A stretch of DNA of 5,052 nucleotides, taken from the NCBI GenBank assembly GCA_016870235.1, contig VGCB01000252.1, forward strand, positions 1 through 5,052, given 5' to 3'. This document shows, piece by piece, positions 1 to 4,562 of the stretch (the first letter of the stretch is position 1; each line of letters starts with the position of its first letter). The translations under genes were made by a program, and so were the position numbers. The notes under the pieces were generated by a model that made no database searches, was not told the DNA's origin, and saw only the letters and a list, made by a program, of their open reading frames with translations. This DNA is from Actinomycetota bacterium (GTDB lineage Bacteria; Actinomycetota; Thermoleophilia; Gaiellales; Gaiellaceae).

Positions 1-696
1 TTCGAGTGCCTGATCGAGCTCCTCGAGAAGGGAAGGGTCTACGACACCGTCTACGCCTACAACAACAAGGCGTACGACCTCCTCCGGTTCCTCGTCCCGC
101 TCGTCGCGGACACCGCGGAGTTCGACTTCGCTCAGTTCGACTGCAGGGACCCGAAGGGCATTCTCAACAACCGCCTCGCGGAGAAGTTCGCCCGCTACGT
201 TCTCTACACGATCCTCGAGCCGGTCGGATCCGGCGGTCGCTGGCACGCCTACGGCAACTACTCGCTCAACTACAACTGTCAGGCCGCGACGTCGACCGGG
301 CCCTGCAGGCCCACCTTCAAGGGGGAGGCGACGACCGTCGACTACTTCCTGCGGTCGGGCAGCGGCAAGATGGCGATGTCCGCTCGCGAGTACGTCACGT
401 TCCTGTCGGCGCTCGATCGCGGGCTGATCGTCCCGAAGACGCTCGTCGAGCAGATGAAGACCGATCGGCTCGGCTTCGACACCCAGGTGAACGGCGCCAC
501 CGGCGCCTACGTCTGGAAGAACGGTGGCTGCCCCACGATGTCGAGCGTCTCCTGGGATCGCGGCTGCGCGACGCTCGCGATGACGATCCCCGGCGACATC
601 CAGGTGTACGTCGCGATCAACTCGTCCAACAACACGATCCCCATCTCCGGGCTCCAGAACGTCGTCGCCCAGGCGTACGACAACGCCCTCCGCTGA
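1..696 (+). CDS. Serine hydrolase, beta-lactamase (class C / PBP-like) fold, C-terminal part
   Basis: The open frame enters from the left edge in frame 1 and stops at TGA 694-696, giving 231 visible residues and no visible start. The fragment resembles the C-terminal part of the beta-lactamase/D-alanyl-D-alanine carboxypeptidase superfamily (Pfam PF00144 type). A Y-N-N motif at 58-66 followed by KAYDLLRFLVP matches the family's second active-site motif (YxN). The segment MSAREYVTFLSALDRGLI is the usual helix near the C-terminal half. K-N-G at 517-525 (in YVWKNGGCPT) sits where the third motif (KTG/HxG) is expected. The catalytic SxxK serine would lie upstream, outside the window. Six cysteines (FEC, FDC, YNC, GPC, GGC, RGC) suggest disulfides and an extracytoplasmic location, which is inference. 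The substrate cannot be told: it could be a peptidase, esterase or beta-lactamase. The ATG at 370 is an internal methionine, not the start. A strong hairpin follows the stop. Confidence 0.72.
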   Translation, partial: FECLIELLEKGRVYDTVYAYNNKAYDLLRFLVPLVADTAEFDFAQFDCRDPKGILNNRLAEKFARYVLYTILEPVGSGGRWHAYGNYSLNYNCQAATSTGPCRPTFKGEATTVDYFLRSGSGKMAMSAREYVTFLSALDRGLIVPKTLVEQMKTDRLGFDTQVNGATGAYVWKNGGCPTMSSVSWDRGCATLAMTIPGDIQVYVAINSSNNTIPISGLQNVVAQAYDNALR

Positions 697-715
697 ACGC
701 TCACCGATCCGGCCT

Positions 716-743
716 GGCGGGGCCCGCGACTGCGGGCCCCGCC
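716..743 (+). terminator. Perfect 12-bp GC hairpin after the hydrolase gene
   Basis: Bases 716-727 (GGCGGGGCCCGC) pair perfectly with 732-743 (GCGGGCCCCGCC), leaving a 4-base loop GACT at 728-731. The hairpin begins 19 bases after the hydrolase stop codon and ends 26 bases before the carbonic anhydrase start. No T-tract follows, so it is not a textbook intrinsic terminator. Strong hairpins without U-tracts are common at gene ends in high-GC actinobacteria. Transcription termination or 3'-end stabilisation is the likely role. Confidence 0.68.
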
Positions 744-756
744 GTCGTCGGTCGAC

Positions 757-762
757 TACGCT
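757..762 (+). promoter_or_regulatory. Candidate -10 element for a leaderless carbonic anhydrase mRNA
   Basis: TACGCT at 757-762 fits the actinobacterial -10 consensus TAnnnT. Its last T lies 8 bases before the ATG at 770, so transcription would start at or next to the A of the start codon. No Shine-Dalgarno sequence is visible between the hairpin and the ATG, which fits a leaderless transcript. No TTGACA-like -35 is present; that region falls in the right arm of the preceding hairpin. The call rests on one short motif and its spacing, so it is tentative. Confidence 0.35.
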
Positions 763-769
763 CCGTCCG

Positions 770-1378
770 ATGTCGTCCCTCGGGTGGCTTCTGGCCCAGA
801 ACCGCGCGTGGGCGGCGCGCATGGTCGAGGACGCCCCGGAGTTCTTCGAGAAGCTCGCGCATCAGCAGCGGCCGGAGCTCCTCTGGATCGGCTGCTCCGA
901 CAGCCGCGTTCCCGCGAACCAGATCGTCGGCCTGCTGCCCGGAGACGTCTTCGTCCACCGCAACGTCGCGAACGTCGTCGTCCACACCGACCTCAACTGT
1001 CTCTCGGTGCTGCAGTTCGCGGTCGACGTGCTGAAGGTCAAGCACGTGATCGTCTGCGGGCACTACGGTTGCGGCGGCGTCGCGGCCGCCCTCGCCGGCG
1101 CCCGGCTCGGGCTCGTCGACAACTGGCTGCGCCACGTCGAGGACGTCGCCGAGAAGCACCGGGCCGAGCTCGACGCGATCGAGCTCAACGGCCGGCGCGA
1201 GGCGCGGCTCGCCGAGCTGAACGTGGTCGAGCAGGTGAACAACGTCTCGCAGACGACGATCGTCGTCGACGCCTGGCGGCGCGGGCAGGAGCTGTCGATC
1301 CACGGCTGGATCTACGACATCGCAGACGGCCTCATCCGCGATCTCGGCGTCACCGCCTCCGGCGAAAAGAACCTGTAA
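770..1378 (+). CDS. can: Beta-class carbonic anhydrase, type II (Can-like)
   Basis: This 202-residue cytoplasmic zinc enzyme interconverts CO2 and bicarbonate and supplies bicarbonate for carboxylation reactions. Similarity to E. coli Can (220 residues) runs nearly end to end without large gaps. The signature WIGCSDSRVPANQ gives zinc ligand Cys42 and the Asp44-Arg46 dyad. CGHYGCGG gives zinc ligands His98 and Cys101. FVHRNVANVVVHTDLNCLSVLQFAVDVL and HGWIYDIADGLIRDL are further family blocks. Trp39, Arg64 and Tyr182 match the residues that bind the non-catalytic, inhibitory bicarbonate in type II enzymes such as Haemophilus influenzae HICA, so allosteric control by bicarbonate and pH is predicted. 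The protein lacks the last part of the E. coli C-terminal tail. ATG 770 is the only reasonable start, since no in-frame start lies just upstream and the N-terminus aligns with Can. No ribosome binding site is visible. The gene is probably its own transcription unit, with a strong hairpin before it and an 85-base gap after it. Confidence 0.95.
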   Translation: MSSLGWLLAQNRAWAARMVEDAPEFFEKLAHQQRPELLWIGCSDSRVPANQIVGLLPGDVFVHRNVANVVVHTDLNCLSVLQFAVDVLKVKHVIVCGHYGCGGVAAALAGARLGLVDNWLRHVEDVAEKHRAELDAIELNGRREARLAELNVVEQVNNVSQTTIVVDAWRRGQELSIHGWIYDIADGLIRDLGVTASGEKNL

Positions 1379-1436
1379 GGAGTCCGGCAGGGTTCTGTCA
1401 GACGGCGTTTCGCTCGCCGCCTTCGCCGGGCAACCT

Positions 1437-1451
1437 GTCGGGACACCCGAC
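1437..1451 (+). other. Small inverted repeat just upstream of a ribosome binding site
   Basis: GTCGGG at 1437-1442 can pair with CCCGAC at 1446-1451 across a 3-base loop. It ends one base before the AAGGAGGA element at 1453. A weaker 5-bp pairing (CGGCG 1403-1407 with CGCCG 1415-1419) lies earlier in the same 85-base gap. Either could be the weak 3' end of the carbonic anhydrase transcript or a 5'-leader structure of the next gene. In a sequence this GC-rich, a 6-bp stem may be chance. Confidence 0.25.
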
Positions 1452-1452
1452 C

Positions 1453-1460
1453 AAGGAGGA
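1453..1460 (+). promoter_or_regulatory. Strong ribosome binding site fixing the GTG start at 1464
   Basis: AAGGAGGA at 1453-1460 closely matches the anti-Shine-Dalgarno complement. It ends 3 bases before the GTG at 1464. It decides the start of the secreted Ig-domain protein and contrasts with the carbonic anhydrase gene, which has no such site. Confidence 0.85.
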
Positions 1461-1463
1461 CTT

Positions 1464-2537
1464 GTGCACGCGCACGTCCACACACGGCGGAGGCGAAGGC
1501 GGCCGCTGCTCGCGGTTGCCGTTGTAGGAACGACGGCTGCGCTGACGGCGGCCCTGGCCCCGCTCGTGGGCGCCCGGTCGCAGGCAACGCCCACGAACAC
1601 GACGGAGCCGGCGATCTCCGGGACAGCTCGGGCCGGCGAGACGCTGGCGACCTCGAACGGCACCTGGACGGGTTCGCCGACCTCGTTCGCGTACAAGTGG
1701 CTCCGCTGCGACACGGCGGGCGCGAGCTGCACCGAGATCGGCGGCGCGAACGGCTCGTCGTACCGGCTCACGTCCGACGACGTCGGCCGCCGCGTACGAG
1801 CGCGAGTGGCCGCGACGAACGCGGACGGGACGGCGAGCGCGACTGCGAACCCGACGGCCGTCGTGGCTCCCCCGCCCGACACCGGCCCGCCGGTCAACGT
1901 GAAGGCTCCGAGCATCTCGGGGACGGTGCAGGTGGGGCAGCAGCTCCGCGTCTCCCCGGGCGACTGGGGCGGCGCCCAGCCGATCAGCTTCGACTTCCGC
2001 TGGCTGCGCTGCGACGCCGCCGGGAACTCGTGCTTCGTGATCTCGGGCGCGACCGACGAGGGCTATCGCGTCGCCGAGGCCGACCAGGGACGGACGCTGC
2101 GGGCGCGCGTGTCCGCCTCGAACGGCTCCAGCACCGTCAACCTCCTGACCGCGCCGACCGCGACCGTCGCCCCCGCGTCCGGGCCCGACGGCGCGATCAA
2201 GCTGTCGAACGGGGAGACCTCGATCCCGGCGACGAGCGTGCCCGCGACGGAGCGGCTGATCGTCGACCAGGTCGCCTTCGAGCCGAACGTGATCCGCTCT
2301 CGCGAGACGCCCTTCACGATCAAGGTGAAGGTGAAGGACACGCGCGGGTTCGTCGTCCGCGACGCACTCGTGTTCGTGCGGTCGACCCCGCTCGTGACGC
2401 AGCGCAGCGAGGATCGCGACGCACAGACCGCGCAGGACGGGTTCGCCACGGTCGTGATGCGGCCGGAGCGGGACTTCCCGCAGCTGAACCCGGCGTACGC
2501 CGTGCAGTTCTTCGTCAAGGCGTACCGCCAGGGGTGA
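1464..2537 (+). CDS. Secreted protein with two Ig-like domains and a C-terminal beta domain, probably frameshifted at its end
   Basis: The GTG start follows a strong ribosome binding site, and the frame runs 357 residues to TGA 2535-2537. The N-terminus is a signal peptide: a run of six arginines (residues 8-13), a hydrophobic stretch at about 15-35, and possible cleavage after Ala37 or Ala41. Two homologous Ig-like domains follow, at about residues 48-134 and 148-235. They share ISGT..(A/V)G..L, W, (Y/F)xWLRCD and a paired SC motif (Cys82/Cys89 and Cys183/Cys190), probably one disulfide each. A proline-rich linker (VAPPPDTGPP) separates them. Residues about 244-357 form a further beta-rich domain (VDQVAFEPNVIRS, KVKVKDTRGFVVRDALVFVRS, DGFATVVMRP) resembling extracellular Ig-like/invasin-type modules. 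No enzyme motif or sortase anchor is visible. A role in surface or matrix interaction is inferred from architecture only. The expected tail lies one base out of frame after the stop, so the intact product would be about 376 residues. Confidence 0.85.
   Translation: MHAHVHTRRRRRRPLLAVAVVGTTAALTAALAPLVGARSQATPTNTTEPAISGTARAGETLATSNGTWTGSPTSFAYKWLRCDTAGASCTEIGGANGSSYRLTSDDVGRRVRARVAATNADGTASATANPTAVVAPPPDTGPPVNVKAPSISGTVQVGQQLRVSPGDWGGAQPISFDFRWLRCDAAGNSCFVISGATDEGYRVAEADQGRTLRARVSASNGSSTVNLLTAPTATVAPASGPDGAIKLSNGETSIPATSVPATERLIVDQVAFEPNVIRSRETPFTIKVKVKDTRGFVVRDALVFVRSTPLVTQRSEDRDAQTAQDGFATVVMRPERDFPQLNPAYAVQFFVKAYRQG
1605..2168 (+). repeat. Two tandem Ig-like domain repeats, visible at protein level
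   Basis: Copy 1 spans about 1605-1865 and copy 2 about 1905-2168. Shared landmarks in order are PxISGT, VG/AG..L, the W of NGTW/GDW, SF.(Y/F).WLRCD, AG.SC, GA, (S)YR(L/V), RxRARV(A/S)A(T/S)N and PTA.VAP. The nucleotide sequences have diverged, so this is an old duplication within the gene and not a recent DNA repeat. Such modules commonly occur as variable-number arrays in secreted actinobacterial proteins. Confidence 0.8.
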
Positions 2538-2595
2538 CCCCGAGCTCGCGGGCATCGCGGGCGCGCGGCTCGTGCAGGTGCCGCTCGGGCGCTAG
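2535..2595 (+). other. Displaced C-terminal tail of the Ig-domain protein (+1 frame)
   Basis: After AYRQG the original frame meets TGA at 2535-2537. If one base is skipped there (for example T2535), reading continues GAC CCC and then ELAGIAGARLVQVPLGR, ending at TAG 2593-2595. LAG(I/V)...RLVQV is the ending I expect for this type of actinobacterial secreted Ig-like protein, from memory of the family rather than a search. The restored stop lies 12 bases before a strong hairpin, a more natural gene end than the TGA. The frame break could be a true mutation, a base-call or assembly error in GGGGTGACCCC, or recoding. Confidence 0.62.
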
Positions 2596-2607
2596 GGCGG
2601 TCGGACG

Positions 2608-2639
2608 GGTGGGAGCGGCGCGGCACCGTCGCTCCCACC
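2608..2639 (+). terminator. 13-bp hairpin after the Ig-domain gene
   Basis: Bases 2608-2620 (GGTGGGAGCGGCG) pair with 2627-2639 (CGTCGCTCCCACC), with one G-U pair and a 6-base loop. There is no T-tract. The hairpin lies between convergent genes, 12 bases beyond the TAG at 2593-2595, so it probably ends plus-strand transcription. As an inverted repeat it could also act on the minus-strand mqn transcript. Confidence 0.65.
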
Positions 2640-2644
2640 GCGGC

Positions 2645-2679
2645 CCCGCCTCGACCGAGGCCGGACGGGGCGAGGCGGG
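2645..2679 (-). terminator. 9-bp inverted repeat abutting the mqnC stop codon
   Basis: CCCGCCTCG at 2645-2653 pairs with CGAGGCGGG at 2671-2679 across a 17-base loop. A competing shorter stem (GCCTC with GAGGC) lies inside it. The right arm touches the mqnC stop codon at 2680-2682, so in the mqn transcript this structure begins right after translation ends. A terminator or 3'-stabilising role for the mqn operon is likely. There is no T-tract on either strand. Confidence 0.5.
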
Positions 2680-3783
2680 CTAGAAGACCTTGACCTCCCG
2701 GTACAGCGTGTCGCGCTGCACCGGGGTCTTGCCGAGCGAGCGGATCAGGTGGACGAGCTCCTCGCTCGACGTGCGATGCGTCGTGCCTGCGGCGGAGACG
2801 ACGTTCTCCTCGATCATCACCGACCCCATGTCGTCGGCCCCGAACGAGAGCGCGACCTGGCCGATCTTCAGTCCCTGGGTCACCCACGACGACTGGATGT
2901 GCGGCACGTTGTCGAGGTAGATGCGCGACACCGCCTGCGTGAGCAGGTAGTCGAACGAGGTCGGCATCTGCTCGTCGCGGACGACGGCGTCGAGCCGGTT
3001 GCCGTCGCGCTGGAACGTCCAGGAGATGAAGGCGCGGAAGCCGCCCGTCTCGTCCTGCAGCTCCCGGACGCGGCGCATGTGCTCGACCCGCTCCTCGAGC
3101 GTCTCCACGTGCCCGTACATCATCGTCGCCGTCGTCGACATCCCGAGCCGGTGCGCCTCGCGCATGACCCCGAGCCACTCGTCGGACGTCGTCTTCTTCG
3201 GGGCGATGATGTCACGGACGCGATCGACGAGGATCTCGGCGCCGCCGCCGGGCAGCGAGTCGAGCCCCGCGTCGCGCAGCCGCGAGAGCGTCTCCCAGAC
3301 GGTCAGCTTCGAGCGTCGCGCGACGTGCTGCACCTCGGGCGGCGAGAGGCAGTGCAGGTGGATCCGGTACCTGCTCTTGATCGAGCGGAACAGATCCTCG
3401 TAGAACTCGATCCCGAGGTCGGGATGATGGCCGCCCTGCATGAGAACGCCGGTGCCGCCGATCGCGAGCGTCTCCTCGATCTTCTTGAAGATGACGGGCT
3501 TCGGCAGAAGGTACGACTCGCGGAGATCGCCGGGCGCGCGGTAGAAGGCGCAGAAGTCGCAGTCGGTGACGCAGACGTTCGTGTAGTTGATGTTCCGGTC
3601 GACGATGAACGTGACCCGAGTCGGGTCGACCTTCCGGTTCCGGATCTCGTCGGCGACCTTGCCCACGGCGACGAGGTCGCGTGCGCGCAAGAGCGTGGTC
3701 GCGTCCTCGTCGGTGATCCGCTCGCCGTCGAGGGCCTTGTCGAGCACGGCGCGGACGGGCGAGGCGCTCGCGACCGAGGTCAC
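2680..3783 (-). CDS. mqnC: Cyclic dehypoxanthinyl futalosine synthase (radical SAM, menaquinone biosynthesis)
   Basis: This 367-residue radical SAM enzyme turns dehypoxanthinyl futalosine into its cyclic form in the futalosine route to menaquinone. The [4Fe-4S] motif CxxxCxxC is Cys71, Cys75, Cys78 within NINYTNVCVTDCDFCAFYR. Other MqnC-like blocks are LMQGGHHPDL (114-123), LSPPE (146-150) and SLPGGGAEIL (176-185), then TATMMYGHVETLEERV and FISWTFQRDGN. These distinguish it from its paralogue MqnE at the right edge of the window, which reads FIPLAFHPEN at the equivalent place. The start is GTG 3783. It overlaps the mqnA stop as GTGA and has GGAGGT six bases upstream. The frame is open further upstream to 4350, but that extension is the antisense-free +1 shadow of mqnA and has no MqnC similarity. 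The length is normal for the family. It is the last gene of the operon in this window and is followed at once by an inverted repeat. Confidence 0.95.
   Translation of the reverse strand: MTSVASASPVRAVLDKALDGERITDEDATTLLRARDLVAVGKVADEIRNRKVDPTRVTFIVDRNINYTNVCVTDCDFCAFYRAPGDLRESYLLPKPVIFKKIEETLAIGGTGVLMQGGHHPDLGIEFYEDLFRSIKSRYRIHLHCLSPPEVQHVARRSKLTVWETLSRLRDAGLDSLPGGGAEILVDRVRDIIAPKKTTSDEWLGVMREAHRLGMSTTATMMYGHVETLEERVEHMRRVRELQDETGGFRAFISWTFQRDGNRLDAVVRDEQMPTSFDYLLTQAVSRIYLDNVPHIQSSWVTQGLKIGQVALSFGADDMGSVMIEENVVSAAGTTHRTSSEELVHLIRSLGKTPVQRDTLYREVKVF
3780..3783 (-). other. mqnA-mqnC stop/start overlap (GTGA)
   Basis: On the minus strand GTGA at 3783-3780 holds both the mqnC GTG start and the mqnA TGA stop. 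Four-base overlaps of this type usually mean translational coupling by re-initiating ribosomes. Here a strong ribosome binding site is also present, so both coupled and independent initiation are possible. Confidence 0.9.
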
Positions 3784-4544
3784 GTCCGCACCTCCGCCTC
3801 GCGGACGAAGCGCAGCTCGGGGACGTGGTCGATGCAGCCGACGTCGCGGGCCATCTCGAGGAACGTGTAGAAGCCGGCGCGCTCGCGCGGACCGAAGCTG
3901 TAGCGGAGCTTCTCGAAGTAGCGCGCGAGGAAGCCCGGCGGGTAGCCGTAGCGATCGCTCGCCTCGTACGCGAGCCTCTCCGGCTCGGCGCGCGCGGAGC
4001 GGACGGACTGGACGAGCGCCTCCTGGAGCTCGGGAAGCCCGTCGACGAGCGGCTCGGGCGTCGCCCACACCGCGAAGACCATCGGCAGGCCCGTCCGTTC
4101 GAGCCAGAGGCGGCCGAGATCGTGGTGCGGCGTCGGGTCCTCGAACGCGCTCCGGAGCGCCGCGTCGCCGATCAGGAGCTTCGCGTCGCCCGGCTGGCCG
4201 AGCGGCACCTGGTCGGCCGCCGGGAGCAGCACCTTCGCGAGGACGACCGACGTCGCGCTCTCGGGCGTCACGGCGATCCTCCGGACACGGCTCAGCGGCA
4301 TCCGCGTGACGAGCTGGATCGAGTCGACAGCGCCCTCGGAGGAGACGCACAGGCGCGGCAGCAACCGCAGCCGGTCGGCGTGGCGGGCGTACTCGATCGA
4401 GGAGATCGGCGCCACGTCGACCTCGCCCGCGAGAAGCTTCCGGTTGAGGTCGGTCGGGACCCCGGTCACCTCCTCCACCTCGTGCTCGAGCCGGTGGAAG
4501 ACCGGCGCCATGTTGACGTACGAGATGCGCCCGAGCCGGATCAC
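3780..4544 (-). CDS. mqnA: Chorismate dehydratase (menaquinone biosynthesis)
   Basis: MqnA dehydrates chorismate to 3-[(1-carboxyvinyl)oxy]benzoate, the committed first step of the futalosine pathway. The 254-residue protein has the periplasmic-binding-protein-like fold of the MqnA/MqnD family but no signal peptide, as expected for a cytoplasmic enzyme. Visible motifs are GRISYVNMAP (5-14), LLAGEVDVAPISSIEYAR (37-54), VSSEGAVDSIQLVT (67-80), ESATSVVLAKVLL (95-107), LLIGDAAL (123-130) and DLGRLWLERTGLPMVFAVW (142-160). Asn11 in SYVN lines up with the active-site asparagine discussed for Streptomyces MqnA (Asn17); that alignment is mine. MqnA is favoured over MqnD by the GxIxYxN...P start, the SSIEYA segment and the mqnC/mqnE neighbours. 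The start is GTG 4544, four bases overlapping the mqnE stop, and no convincing ribosome binding site precedes it. Its translation probably depends on ribosomes finishing mqnE. Confidence 0.93.
   Translation of the reverse strand: MIRLGRISYVNMAPVFHRLEHEVEEVTGVPTDLNRKLLAGEVDVAPISSIEYARHADRLRLLPRLCVSSEGAVDSIQLVTRMPLSRVRRIAVTPESATSVVLAKVLLPAADQVPLGQPGDAKLLIGDAALRSAFEDPTPHHDLGRLWLERTGLPMVFAVWATPEPLVDGLPELQEALVQSVRSARAEPERLAYEASDRYGYPPGFLARYFEKLRYSFGPRERAGFYTFLEMARDVGCIDHVPELRFVREAEVRT
3790..3795 (-). promoter_or_regulatory. Ribosome binding site of mqnC
   Basis: The minus strand reads GGAGGT at 3795-3790, six bases before the GTG at 3783 and inside the last codons of mqnA. It supports the chosen mqnC start over any upstream one. 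The mqnE-mqnA junction has no equivalent site. Confidence 0.8.
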
Positions 4545-4562
4545 GCGAAGCGCCGGATCACG
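4535..4562 (-). repeat. 11-bp direct repeat across the mqnE-mqnA junction
   Basis: GCCGGATCACG occurs on the plus strand at 4535-4545 and again at 4552-4562, offset by 17 bases. On the coding strand both copies contain GTGATCCGGC. The first copy read encodes Val-Ile-Arg in the mqnE tail. The second encodes Val-Ile-Arg at the mqnA start, in a different frame. The second copy carries the GTGA overlap. Confidence 0.75.
4541..4544 (-). other. mqnE-mqnA stop/start overlap (GTGA)
   Basis: GTGA at 4544-4541 on the minus strand combines the mqnA GTG start with the mqnE TGA stop. With no visible Shine-Dalgarno sequence just upstream, mqnA initiation is probably coupled to mqnE termination. Confidence 0.88.

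Noticed and set aside
370..696. A separate small gene starting at ATG 370
   Set aside because: The same frame is open back to base 1 with continuous beta-lactamase-fold similarity, so ATG 370 is internal.
1377..1400. AAGGAG right after the carbonic anhydrase stop as a ribosome binding site for a small gene
   Set aside because: No ATG, GTG or TTG with an open frame lies within usable distance downstream; the next credible start is GTG 1464 with its own site.
701..1915. Long minus-strand open frame (404 codons) opposite the carbonic anhydrase and Ig-protein genes
   Set aside because: It is antisense to two well-supported genes, has the Arg/Val/Asp-rich composition typical of high-GC shadow frames, and shows no recognisable motif.
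1398..2555. Minus-strand open frame (385 codons) opposite the Ig-domain gene
   Set aside because: Its composition is low-complexity Arg/Ala/Gly/Val, it has no family motif, and it is fully antisense to a gene with a signal peptide and a strong ribosome binding site.
2749..3870. Plus-strand open frame (373 codons) opposite mqnC
   Set aside because: It is antisense to the mqnC catalytic core, has an Arg/Val/Asp/His-rich composition, and lacks any recognisable domain or a supported start.
3784..4350. N-terminal extension of the mqnC frame up to an upstream start at 4350
   Set aside because: The extension overlaps mqnA in another frame, is Arg/Pro/Ala-rich without MqnC similarity, and would nearly double the amino-terminal length. 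GTG 3783 has a good ribosome binding site and the GTGA overlap.
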